Shown here one piece after another: positions 8,396 to 18,769 of a stretch of DNA of 29,511 nucleotides. This stretch comes from Chara braunii. Taxonomy: Eukaryota > Streptophyta > Charophyceae > Charales > Characeae. The stretch lies in contig BFEA01000197.1 in assembly GCA_003427395.1 (NCBI GenBank), positions 1,993,144-2,022,654 of the forward strand, in the 5' to 3' direction. Under the pieces are notes generated by a model. That model saw nothing but the letters and a program-made list of their open reading frames with translations, made no database searches and was not told where the DNA came from. The number at the start of each line of letters is the position of its first letter. Position 1 is the first letter of the stretch. A program made the translations under genes and the position numbers.

Positions 8396-8592
8396 AGGCC
8401 CTCAGTCGGTACATCCCTGGAACTTTTGAAATACAGACCTGAGTTCAAACTCCAGTGGAAACAGACGAGTAAAACTGCGACAATACAGACCAGTTCGAAC
8501 TCCAGTGGACCTGAGTTCAAACTCCACTGGAAACAGACGAGTAAAACTACGACAATACAGACCAGTTCGAACTCCAGTGGAAACAGACGAGT
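8396..8592 (+). repeat. tRNA-like B-box repeat cluster, locus 1
   Basis: A tRNA-like start (GGCCCTCAGTCGGTAC, about 8396-8411) is followed by four B-box-like sequences, (G/C)AGTTC(A/G)AACTCC, at 8441, 8491, 8513 and 8563. The spacings of 50, 22 and 50 show that a 72-bp segment was duplicated in tandem. The repeat unit (GACGAGTAAAACTACGACAA, then a B box) also occurs at 9721-9880, with small differences. Confidence 0.6.
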
Positions 8593-9720
8593 GCATGGGT
8601 CCTGGGGACCATCTCACGCAAGTGTGTACATGTCATGCATCATACTCACACACAATGATCAGTAGTCTCACACAATAGACAAAGGTAGATGAGAAGAGAA
8701 CCGAGTTTCCAAGCTTATATTATCAAAAATATGATTACAAAGTGTTTCAAAGTTCCCCTGAGTCCAGCGCTCATCAGCGCAACACCAATCTCTTGTCAAC
8801 TCATCAATATGACTTCCAATGTATCAGCGCTACATCTGCAGATTGTCTCCAAGTCATCAATGTGGTCACTACACATCATCGCCACCTCTGCAGTCCACAT
8901 TCAACTCAGGTAAGTATCTTCCATAGCCGAACCTTGAATGAACACCCTCTGCCTCAGTCTCCTCCTCCTTCCTATGATGCATTCACACTCTTCACTCATG
9001 AGGATCTACTCTGAATACTACTCATAGCTGACTAACACTAACCCTCTACTACTAGTGTTAACTCGCTGGGCAGCTATGGCTGCATCACTTCCAGCGTGCA
9101 ATCTTCTTCTCTCACTCAGCGCATCTGCTTCTTCCAGCGCTGCTGCTCCTACTGACTAGCGCACAAATGCTCCAGCACTTCCACGCATTGAAGCCAGTGG
9201 AGATCTGGCGAGGAATGAGGCTGGCAGCTTCATTTATACTCCTCGCTGGGTCTGCATTGGATCAATTCAGCCTTTCCTTTGTCCCAGACCCTGCATTGCA
9301 TGTGTCCCAGTATAGTCCCAATGAGGTTCAACTACTGCTGAGGCCTCTCGGCCTAGATTTGGACTTGAAAGTATGGATCTGCACTGACCCCTTGACTCAG
9401 ACCAGAACTGGGACTGTACCTATTGACTTTGCTTTCGGACAGGCACAACTCTAGACGAACAGACACATTTACCTGCCTGAACAGACACTTTCCTTTGCAT
9501 GAACAGGTACACTGTCTGCACGTACAAACACACCCTTACCCGAACAGACATGACATGCACATCTTCTGGTGAACAGGTAAGTCCTTTGACAATGCCCTTT
9601 GCTTTAGATTTAGAGAACCTGACCTTTGTCCTGCTTTCACGTTTCTGAGCCCTGGCGAGATACCCTTTCACGTTTCTTGACTTTTACAAGGCCTGAGGCC
9701 TAAATTGGGTAAAGGCCCTT
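8593..9720. other. Unassigned stretch with short GAACAG repeats
   Basis: No gene is recognised. GAACAG recurs at 9457, 9479, 9501, 9542 and 9571, in loosely repeated 22-41-bp units, the last reading GAACAGGTAAGT, which looks like a splice donor. Another CAGGTAAGT is at about 8908-8916. A 95-codon open frame (9167-9454) has no family resemblance that I can name. Confidence 0.35.
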
Positions 9721-9880
9721 TTACGAGTAAAATTACGACTATACAGACCTGAGTTCGAACCCCAGTGGAAACAGACGAGTAAAATTACGACAATACAGAC
9801 CCGAGTTCGAACTCCACAAGAAGCAGACGAGTAAAATTACGACCATACAGACGTGAGTTCGAACTCCACAAGAAGCAGAT
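9721..9880 (+). repeat. tRNA-like B-box repeat cluster, locus 2
   Basis: Three tandem 52-bp units each contain GAGTAAAATTACGAC and a B-box-like GAGTTCGAAC(C/T)CC, with the B boxes at about 9751, 9803 and 9855. A possible A-box-like stretch (TAAATTGGGTAAAGGC, about 9700-9715) precedes the first unit. The same unit family is found 1.2 kb upstream. Confidence 0.65.
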
Positions 9881-10492
9881 AATTAAACTAGTAAAAATAG
9901 TGAAATAGTAAAAAATACTACACAGTTCCGAATTATCCAGGGCCGGTCAGTTTGATGATGATATGATATCTCAAGGCCGTAGCCCTTCTAAGGAAGAAAG
10001 AAAAAAGAGGAGGGAAAAAAAAAAGAAAAGGGGAAAAAGAAAAGAAAAGGGACAAGAAAGAAAGAAAGAAAGAAGGAAAACTTCAAAGCTTCATTTTTTG
10101 CGGCCGGGAAACAAAATCTCACGTTCTATGGTGGTTGGGCAGAACAAAAATCCAAAGAAATATTTGGAAATCAGGGAAATCAGGTGTTCGAAAAAGCAGG
10201 AAGTCAAAATTTTAAATTTCAGAAAATAATTTGAATGAAACATTCAAATTTAAAAAATTTCAAAGCTTCATTTTCTTTTTGTTTTCCCGGGACTCTTGAA
10301 CTCTCACACTCGCGTACGGGGGTCAGCGGCCAAGGCAAACATGAAGTGCTCGAAATTGAAAGTAAAATTGTTAAATGCAGGTGCACCTGTTTTCCGTTCA
10401 TTGACTGGGGGTCACACCTTCGCAGGGTTTGGTCAGGCCTGGATACCTTTGCGAGTCCCGGGGGATATGTCTCAAGGCAAGCAGTTGGAATC
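9881..10492. other. Unassigned A-rich and mixed stretch
   Basis: About 9990-10080 is a purine simple repeat (GAAAGAAAGAAAG). TTCAAAGCTTCATTTT occurs at 10082 and 10258 in the same orientation. Between them is AT-rich DNA. No gene is recognised. Confidence 0.4.
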
Positions 10493-10721
10493 AAAATCAG
10501 CGCAAGTTGTTGTGCAAATCTCAGGCCTTGAGCGCCTCCTTGAGAGGCAGTGTGGTCCAAATCAAAATCAGCGCGAGCCCACTCCAATGCTATACTCCTC
10601 ATTGTCGAAAATCAGCACGAGTTGTTGTGCAAATCTCAGGCCATGAGCGCCTCCTTAAGAGGCCGTGCGGTCCAGATCAAAATCAGCACAAGCCCACTCG
10701 AATGCTATACTCCTCATTGTC
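10493..10721. repeat. Two tandem 115-bp repeat units
   Basis: 10493-10607 and 10608-10722 align end to end. Landmarks in both are AAAATCAGC, AGTTGTTGTGCAAATCTCAG, GAGCGCCTCCTT and CTATACTCCTCATTGTC. The open frames across them are by-products of the duplication. Confidence 0.9.
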
Positions 10722-11230
10722 CAGTCTTGTTCAGGGTTGTTGTTTTCCGGAGGTAACAAGCAGTGCAATAGATATAAATATGGTAAAATAGCACAAAAAT
10801 TAAAAAAATACTATTAAATTATTTGAATAGTATTTAGTATTTACTATTTACACGATATGCAAAATGCAAAAATGCCGTCTTACACGACACACAAGTGCAT
10901 AGCCAAATTATAACTACATATATATATGTGACGATATATAGGCAAGTTGACCTATATAGTCGGTAGAGTTTTCCATTCCATTTGGTAGTCTGTAGAGTTT
11001 TCCATTTGGTGTGGGTGAGTGATAGTCTGCTTTGATTTTCGTCACAGGTACCTTGAGGGCAGTGGTCGGTGCCCACCGCAAGGTATCGGTTGTCGGGCGG
11101 TTGTTGATGCTCAACCAAAACTGGGGTTAAGGTGGATGATCACTTACAGTGTAATCAGGTCGGGGATTCTGCAGACTGCCGAGGGTTGAGTCTCCTGACG
11201 AGCTGGTGAAACTCTGACGAAACAGTTTGT
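10722..11230. other. Unassigned stretch
   Basis: AT-rich DNA to 10960, with a small TATATATATG run, then mixed composition. TGTAGAGTTTTCCATT occurs as a short tandem near 10963 and 10990. I see no gene. Confidence 0.4.
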
Positions 11231-11300
11231 CACAGCCCCTTGTTTGTTGTCCTCTTCTCCGTCTCTGCCTACGGTTTGCCGGGCAGCTCTGTTTGACGAT
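11231..11300. repeat. Dispersed 70-bp repeat, copy 1
   Basis: Starts CACAGCCCCTTGTTTGTTGT and ends TTTGACGATA. It aligns without gaps to 14661-14730 in the same orientation, with about seven differences. Confidence 0.85.
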
Positions 11301-12580
11301 ACATACAAAACAATATATACGAAATAAAATACTTGAAGAGCGCCTATGTGTGTGAGCAAAGGTGTGTGGCGTGCACAACCGGCAGAGACGTGGGGCGCAC
11401 ACAACCGGCTCAGACATGTGGCCCATGGTACACACATGTAACTGTTGTTGATCAGCAGATGCTGAGCTCGAATCTTTTCCGTAAAGGATAGGAAAAAAAA
11501 AAAAGGCAAGTGGAATATACTTCAGCATTAGCTAGCTAGCTAGCCGAGCGCCATCATGGGCAGTTGTCTGGGGTGGCTTCCACAAGCCCGATGCTGTCGG
11601 TGGCATAGCTTGTTGTTAATGACAACCTCAATTCTTGACCAATCGATGTCTTAAAATCAAGCCTTTCATGCACACGGAGGAGGAGGAGGCAGAAGAAGAG
11701 GAAAAAGAAAGAGGAGAGAGAAAGAAGAAGAAGAAGAAGAAGAAGAGGGGGAGGAAAAGGGAAGGAAGTAAGCATGGAAGCATGCGAGTAAGTGACATCT
11801 CCCGAACGTAACTCAGTTGCAAAATAATGACAGTGAAACATAGCAACTGAGTACGAAACCTTGGCTGATCCGACCGGTTTCGGCTGACTGCCACACCAGC
11901 GACTCATCAGGGACCTTTCGGTGTTTGTCGGTAAAGACTTACTCACTGTAGCAGTATTTATCTTCTTTCGTTAGGAGTTGGGAACTACAGTTCTCTGTCA
12001 GCTTGACGCGAAAAAAATCGCGTTGACAACTTCCTGACATCTGACACGTAAACAGACCCTACCGACATCCAGACTGGAGTATAAGCCCTGTCGTAGAAAA
12101 CCTTAACACTTCCAGAAACCTCCAGCAGTTCGAGAGTCCAAGTGCTACACCGCATATTCGGTCTTAGTACATTACCGAAAAACAGGTACGAATTCATCCC
12201 ATAGGGCCTACGATTCGGTCCTACGATCAATCTGTCACGCGGCCTTCAAATACCCTTCTGCGGCCCAAAACTTAACATTTCACAACCCCACACCCTCAAA
12301 TATGCATTCCATAGGACCTTAGCCGGGCTACTACGTAATTGACCGATAAAAGCTCAACATCTCACCATAGAAAACACCGAACAACAAATCACTACAATGT
12401 CACAAGCATAGCGCCACACTGAATGATCACATGTTTCAGTAGCATAGGCTTACGGCATCATGAGTTGTATGAGGCAGATCTTTTCCTCAATTGTTTCACA
12501 AAGCTTGCTCTTTATAGTTTGAAAAAAAAGAAAAAGAAAAAGAAAAAAGATATGTGCCAATCGTGGCCCGATACATTTCT
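11301..12580. other. Unassigned stretch with a GAA/GAG tract
   Basis: A GAGGAG and GAAGAA microsatellite lies at about 11678-11765, and its complement gives a false Leu/Ser/Phe-rich frame. GCTAGCTAGCTAGC sits at about 11530. From 11770 to 12510 I find no gene, RNA or clear repeat. A-rich GAAAAA units occur at about 12520-12550. Confidence 0.4.
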
Positions 12581-12588
12581 TTAGCTCA

Positions 12589-12835
12589 AGGCTCGTTTGG
12601 GACTAAGTCGAGGGGGCCGGACAAAAACGAGATGAGCAACTACAAAAAGATATGTGCCAGTACATATGTGGATTGTTGTAGTTGCTCATCTTCTCTCTCA
12701 GCTTTCCCAGTAGCATGCATGGGATAATGGTGCCACGTGTAGCTTGAGGCTTGTTTGGGACTAAGTCGAGGGGGGCGGACAAAATGAAGTTAAGAAAGTG
12801 AGAGAAGGGGGGGCTTGTGTTTGGGACTAGTCGAG
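12589..12835. repeat. Repeat cluster with internal foldback
   Basis: A phrase GGCT(C/T)GTTTGGGACTAAGTCG occurs at about 12590 and 12748, and in altered form at about 12812. Between the first two lies a hairpin whose arms GATGAGCAACTACAA (12631-12645) and TTGTAGTTGCTCATC (12676-12690) are perfect complements. The arrangement of direct repeats around a foldback suggests a remnant of a small DNA transposon, but no target-site duplication was found. Confidence 0.55.
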
Positions 12836-14196
12836 GGGATGAGTGGCCCCTTCTCTCAGCTTTTGAGACAAGGGGGCGGACGAAGGCGTAAGTTAAGAAA
12901 GTGGAGACTTCAACACAAAAAGATTTGGGTGCTAAATGGAAGTATTGGCGGTATGGTGGTGTCCTCTTTTACTCCGTTTTTTTTTGGGGGGGGGTGGGTG
13001 AAACAAACAACGAGGCAACGAACCCAAGTCCAAGAGGTTCACACCATCGACACTGTGCGTGGACCTCACAATTGTCAATGAATGGCGATCGTAAAGAGAT
13101 GGCAAAGTGGAACGGCAATCGTTAAGAGATACCAAGGTTGACCGCTGTGAAGAGGAAGGAGACGAGTAGGAGGATAGAACTCAAAATGGCCAATTAGTAA
13201 TGGTCAATCGATACAATGTGTTTTCTCGTCTTCTTCCCCGTTCTACCTGCGGACGCTTCTCTCTCTCCCCGCCACGTCAACAAAAATTGTTACCGTAGAT
13301 CTAGCCAGGACGAAGCATCTCTCGTCCAGACACGTCACCAGTAGGTGAAGTCACCCTTCGACATTATGTCACTAGAGCACAACGAACAATAAAACCGGTC
13401 AATGTGGAAAACAATAAAGGAATAATACCAGGCGAGGCATTGCCGACCTTCAGAACCAAAGCGCAGTTCCTCTTCTCACGACAACCCGAACAGGTAAGTC
13501 CAGGTAAGGTTCTTTCTGGTTTGTTGTGCTCTCTCTCTCTCTCTCTAGCCACAAAATATTCTCTGCCCCGAACCTTGCTCTCACGCTAAGCTATGGTGTC
13601 TCCACACCTTCCAATCTAACTACGGATAACTCTCACTCTAGCTCTTTGTCTCTCTCTTGTCAGCCTGCGCTTCCTTCAGCGCTGGGCCGCTGGCCCTCAA
13701 ACAGTGCTCCAGCCGCAAGTGGCACGAGAAAGAATGAATGACCTAGCTGAGGCAGGCCGGTCTTTTGTCAGGTTGACTGGGCTGGGCCTGCCTCCGGTGG
13801 CCCACCGCTAAAAAGGCCAAAATCATCCGATCTCTTGCGCGTCAGGCTTTGTCGTGGCCAACGTGGGGCTTGACGCGGTGGGTCGTTGTTGATGCTGGAG
13901 GGTCTTTGTTGATGCTTTCGGAAACAGATTGTGAGCGTTTGGATGTGTGTGATCTGTCTGTGGCTGCCATCAACTTTTTGAGACTCCCTTGACCCTTAGA
14001 TTATTCTACGTGGGTGGGGCAGAATGTTGGCTTTCTGACGAACTGATCTTTGGAGGCCTCGGGTGGGCCGTTTCACCCCCTTACCCTTGGCCTACTGACC
14101 TAAGGACTTTTCTAGGGTCGAATTTCAACCCCGTACCTTCTGCTTGGCCAGTAGTTACGACAACCTACGACGTTGCTGTGCCGGTTTTAGTCCCGG
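12836..14196. other. Unassigned stretch
   Basis: Poly-T/poly-G runs at about 12976-12995, short repeats of GGCGATCGTAAAGAGAT type at about 13083 and 13113, and a CT microsatellite at about 13530-13546. CAGGTAAGT at 13492-13500 resembles a splice donor after a 36-codon open stretch, but no partner acceptor or recognisable protein supports an exon. No gene is called. Confidence 0.35.
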
Positions 14197-14262
14197 TTCC
14201 TTGCACTCTTGCTGCCTTCGATTTTGAGTTTCGTCGCGGAAATTCCTTGCACTCTTGCTGCC
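14197..14262. repeat. Short direct repeat
   Basis: TTCCTTGCACTCTTGCTGCC occurs at 14197 and again at 14243, 46 bases apart. Confidence 0.85.
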
Positions 14263-14660
14263 TCGATTTGGAGCTTCATAGCAGTAATTTCGCTCTTCAC
14301 TGCCCACCTCTCCTCTAATCACCTGATGGTTCTTTTCATAGCTAGGGAAAGAACCTGAGTGAAGGTGGAGAATGTCCTTTTGCTGAACCATTGGTTCAGG
14401 CAGTGGTTGGGACGTGAATCTGACGTTGGTCTGGTTCTGAGGTCTACCTCTTCTACCTGTGGAGAATAACTCGTGTGCTTCCATAGATTCAACTCCATAT
14501 CATCTGTCCATGGAAGGTGGAATTACAGGTTTACGGCAAGGGGATTTGCCTCCTTCCATGTAGAACAAGAGGCGCATGGAAGCTTGGGTTAGTTTGTTCA
14601 GAAGGCAAAAGTTTTATTTGTTTGGCTTTAGCCATATATATATATATAATATATATATAT
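14263..14660. other. Unassigned stretch ending in a TA microsatellite
   Basis: No gene is seen. A 109-codon minus-strand open frame (14155-14484) is hydrophilic and unrecognised. A TA dinucleotide run occupies about 14633-14660 and abuts the second copy of the dispersed 70-bp repeat. Confidence 0.4.
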
Positions 14661-14730
14661 CACAGCCCCTCGTTTGTTGTCCTCTTCTCCCTCTCTGCCT
14701 ACGGTTTACCGGGAAGTTCTATTTGACGAT
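14661..14730. repeat. Dispersed 70-bp repeat, copy 2
   Basis: The partner of 11231-11300. It begins right at the end of a TA run and ends at TTTGACGATA. Confidence 0.85.
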
Positions 14731-15660
14731 ATATATCATCAAACAGAAATAACATTTTCAATTTAAGACGGGAGCCTACGAAATAACCGGCGACAATTTT
14801 GATCTACACCTCGTTTTTGGCAACAATTTTTTTCCCCACTTTTTTTGTTTTTTCCTTACATGTGCAATGAATATGAGCGAGAGCGATATACAGGAAACCA
14901 AGTTGCACAATCAGGCAGAAGTCCAGATGGTCATGTAACAAGCGCGGAGAGCTCAGATGCACGAAGATTCCACCCAAATAAGAGCAATACAACGAACTCG
15001 TGAGCCAATGTTCAAGCCCTCAGGCCACGCCAACACAGTATTCAATGTCGCTCCTCTTTGTCTGGCGCCTAGCGCCCAGCCTACTCTACTCATCCTACCT
15101 AGCCTGTCTACATTCATGCAATAGGCTCACTTTGACTTCGAAGACCAATGTACATGTCGTCAACACCAATGCCGACCGCTCAGAGACACCAGGTACATAC
15201 TACACTCGCGCCTCCTCCTGAAGACCACCGTTGCCACCACCTGCCCCTCGCGTCCTGCAACCTGGCTATGGCTGCTAGCGCCCCTCACCACTCAGCACCC
15301 GGGTGCGCCCCAGCCAGCTAGCGCAATCCGGACACTTGCGCTGAATCGCAGGAGTGTGTCCACAATGCCTGCCTAGGCCAGAATGCCAGACACTGACCGG
15401 CCTCCTCCCTATATGCAGCCCTGTCCACAATGCCTGACGCAGCTGCTTCTTCTGGAAGAGCCCAGGCTAACTGCCACAGCTGAGTTTTATCAGAGAGCCA
15501 CGATGCTAAATCACTAGGACCACCGTCCTTGGCGGAACACATCCGGCCATCGTTTGCTCGAGCAGGAGTGCAGCAGCAGCAGCAGTGGTAGTGGAACTAA
15601 GAAGGGTTAGGAAGACGAAGGTGATTTTATTCTGGTCATCTGATTGCGTCTGGTTTCGGA
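14731..15660. other. Unassigned stretch
   Basis: Mixed composition. TGTCCACAATGCCTG occurs at about 15357 and 15423. A small AGC run lies near 15570-15585. No gene, RNA or mobile element is recognised. Confidence 0.4.
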
Positions 15661-15945
15661 CGATTCATGGATGCACCAACTGAATCCAAATGCATTTCAA
15701 CAATTCATCACATCTAGTCAACAATTGAGTTTGTATTTCAACAATTCATGGATGCGCCAACTGAGCTGGTTGGTTGGAACCCAGAATCCACCATTCTATG
15801 CCATCGATTTTTACAAGAAAAAAACTAAGTTCTATGCCTTTGATTTTTACAAGAAAAAAACTAAGTTCATAATCCTTGAAATCCACTCAGTTCATAATCC
15901 TTGAAATCCACTATTCTATGCCGTCGATTGACAGGAAAAAAGAAC
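15661..15945. repeat. Cluster of short tandem repeats
   Basis: ATTCATGGATGC(A/G)CCAACTGA occurs at 15663 and 15743. A 36-bp unit with GATTTTTACAAGAAAAAAAC is duplicated at about 15794-15865. A 25-bp unit starting TTCATAATCCTTGAAATCCA is duplicated at 15866 and 15891. These look like nested local duplications. Confidence 0.85.
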
Positions 15946-16378
15946 TAAGATGGTAGGCCCGGTTTATGTGCGTGTGTGGAAGGATTTCTGTCAAATGATG
16001 TTTTCAACTGGTCGTGCTCACCTTTGCTTGCTTGTTCATTCAACGGTGGATGTGTTGGCGATAGGAATATATGAAAAACCTCTTGCCCATAGCTGACCAT
16101 TTCTTCGAAACTTCCTAGTGATGCCAATGATGCGCCGCCACTTCCTTTCCTTCATGTGGTATGTGACCTGTATTGCGGCCGATCGTTCCTCATCTCTTGT
16201 TTCCATATGATCTCTTCCTTTCACCCTTCATTTCATCTTGCAGCTCTCGTCTAACGTCTTGCTAACATCCCCTCTCCCACTTCTTGCTCTCTGTCTCTCA
16301 TACGCACACTTTTTCTTTTGCTGTCCTCCCTCTTCGTCCGCCGTTTGCTTGTGCTCCCTTTCACCCTCTCATGGTTTC

Positions 16379-16379
<1 letters not shown>

Positions 16380-16422
<43 letters not shown>
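16380..16422. repeat. CT dinucleotide microsatellite
   Basis: About 21 uninterrupted CT units, inside a pyrimidine-rich stretch spanning about 16230-16530. Confidence 0.95.
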
Positions 16423-16423
<1 letters not shown>

Positions 16424-17480
16424 ACCCCCCTCTCCTCTGTTCTGCCAGTCTCTCATGTAGCGCTCTCTTTCCACCATTGATCACCACCTACCCAGCCATC
16501 CTTCCCTCTCTCTCCCTTGTCGCCACTTGCCACTGTCTCTCCTTAATGTCCGCTGCCGCCATCCGTTTGCTCATAATCATCCGCATTATGGAAACCGAGA
16601 GGAACAGCCCCCTGCTTGCGCCGTGTTGAGAAGGAGATATTCTCTTTCGTTTTCTCAATTCTTTTTTTTCTTTTCTTTTTTTGGTTCTCTGGTAGCCTGT
16701 TTCTGTTTTCAAAACAAGCGACCACCACGTATGCGTCGAGGCTGTACTGATCCTCTACCAGGCCTGCGCACGTCCTTCATGAATTCAGGAGGTGTCAAAA
16801 GTTTGGCCGGGCAGGGTACTGGTGGTTTAAGTAGTAGCTATAGTCATTCTGTTTGTGGAGCTATTGCCTTTTTCTCTCCTAGTTCCTGTGCATCTGTTTG
16901 GTGGGGTGGGCGTAGTTGCTTGCCCTGCTTGCCCCAGCCTTTATTCCTTACCCTCCTTTTTCTGAGCCCCTCGTTTTTGTTGTCGAGGATTTCTGATTGC
17001 GTTGGGATTGGGGAGGATTCAACGTGATGTTCATGATTCTGGATGTTTTACATTCAGCGCTATCAGGCAGAGGTTGACATCCATCCTTAGACGAATTTCC
17101 GATTTGGAACTAAGAGTGGCCATATACCCTCTCCCCTCCCCCTCTCCCCCCCCCCCACACACACAAAAAAAAAAAGAAGTCTCCTCTCACCACCCTCAGT
17201 CACCGCCTCCACTCGCTCTTTTCCGTCCTCACTGCGGCTGCTCTTTAGCAAGTGGTTGTGCCACGGTTCAGTTGATTGGTTGATTCATGAATCAATCAAT
17301 CTGTTCAACATGCCTTTTCATTTTACGGAGGAACACTTCTGGCACTGTCAGGGGATACTCTAGTTCAAATTGAAAGCTCTTTAATCAGTGTGTGTACTTG
17401 TTGTTCTCGACTCCATATGGATAGAACGGGAGCTGCAGCAATGTTTGACCAGCTCCGTAGGATCCGAGTAGTCAATCTAG
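16423..17480. other. Unassigned stretch
   Basis: No gene is recognised. The plus-strand frame 16527-17027 (166 codons) is partly low complexity. Its middle part looks less repetitive but has no family match, and splice boundaries are unclear. A C-run, CA repeat and A-run follow at about 17140-17176. Confidence 0.35.
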
Positions 17481-17850
17481 TTTCCTGCGGATGACCTGCA
17501 TTTGGTCTCTCATCGCCTGTTTGCTCCATGGAAGTCTTTCGTTGCAAGGAACTTTACAGCGAGTTTTCAAAAGCGAGTTTGCGAAAGTGTAGTTATTATC
17601 ATTTAGTTCATTCGAATTCTCAAGCATTCATAAAGTCCGTGGTCTATTCAGGGCACGCTGGGTGCTTGGGCAAGTACCCGGCGAACCTTTGGTGGCATTC
17701 TATGCAATAAGCGAGTCAGACGGATGTGATGGTGGGACCTGCATTTTCTGTCGCATCGCCTGTTTTGCGCCATGGAAGTCTTTCGTTGGTGAAGGGACTT
17801 TTGAGCGAGTTGTCGAAAAGCATCCTCGTTAGCATTTACTGGATCCAAGT
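17481..17850. repeat. Degenerate direct duplication, 243-bp spacing
   Basis: CATCGCCTGTTT is at 17511 and 17754, followed in both by GC(T/G)CCATGGAAGTCTTTCGTTG and then by GCGAGTT and GCGAAAG/TCGAAAAG. The similar segment is about 120-150 bp; the intervening bases are not repeated. Confidence 0.75.
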
Positions 17851-18034
17851 CAGTGGCCTATTCGGGGTTTGCGACCATCACCTGAATACATCGTACGGTC
17901 ACTGTTGCTATATTTAGACGGAAAGATGCCCCAAATACAGCTATTATAATGACCATTCGTTGTATGCGGGTGAAGACGGTAGGAACTTAGGCAAGCAGCA
18001 TTGGTGTCATGAACTTACGTGCGTAAAGCAAATC

Positions 18035-18078
18035 ATGGGAATGGGATGGGATGGGATGGGATGGGATGGGATGGGATG
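18035..18078. repeat. ATGGG pentanucleotide microsatellite
   Basis: Eight or so units of GGGAT. The G-triplets in register could form a G-quadruplex. The unit differs from plant telomere repeats (TTTAGGG), so I do not call it telomeric. Confidence 0.9.
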
Positions 18079-18370
18079 TGGCGCAGAAAATGTGAACAGG
18101 GTCTACAAACAAGGTCAACGATGCAAGCTATGATTTGCATCCTCCTTGGAAGTGGGTAATATACTTCTGGCTCTGGGGTAATTCACCTTTATCTCAGTTT
18201 GTACTACATAGTATTCCTACGTGATATCTATAGCTGGCGTAATTTTCCTTTATCGTTCACTACGGTATGCCATGCAGTAAACCTATGGAGCAACTTTTAC
18301 CTTTATTGTTTTGTACGGGTGAGGGTGTGTGTGTTGGGATTTCGGTCGATATCAGCTGGCATTCTCACTC

Positions 18371-18640
18371 CCATACGTGCTCAGCTGCAGTGGGTAATGT
18401 TGCACTCTTGCTTGTTTAGTGAGGACGTCCGCGAGTTTCAAGACTTCCGGTTGCTATGAAAGAGGAAAGTAGTTGACCCTTCAGGCCATCGCGGGACGAA
18501 AGCTGCCATACGTGCTCAGCTGCACTAGGTAATGTTTTACATTTGTTGGTTTAGTGAGGGCGACCGCGAGTTTTGAAACTTCTGGTTGTTATCGAAAAGG
18601 GAAGTAGTTGACCCTTCAGGCCATCGTGGGACAAAGCTGG
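18371..18640. repeat. Two tandem 135-bp repeat units
   Basis: CCATACGTGCTCAGCTGCA occurs at 18371 and 18506. Both copies continue with GGTAATGTT, TTTAGTGAGG, CGCGAGTTT, GGAAGTAGTTGACCCTTCAG and end in GGGAC(G)AAAGCTG. Confidence 0.9.
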
Positions 18641-18769
18641 AGTTCAGTATGTTCATATGTTCATGGCCCCCCCGATCAGGAAAGTTTTTTTGACAAAATA
18701 CACTGCTAAGTTGCTAGTACGAGATTTTGAACTACACCGGTACCACAGAGGTCCTGCCGGGGCAATGTT

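Noticed and set aside
13404-13500. Short coding exon ending at the CAGGTAAGT donor
   Set aside because: The donor looks good, but only 32 or so codons are open, no acceptor or partner exon was found, and the peptide is not recognisable.
18035-18078. Interstitial telomere repeat
   Set aside because: The unit is GGGAT, not the plant TTTAGGG or TTAGGG.
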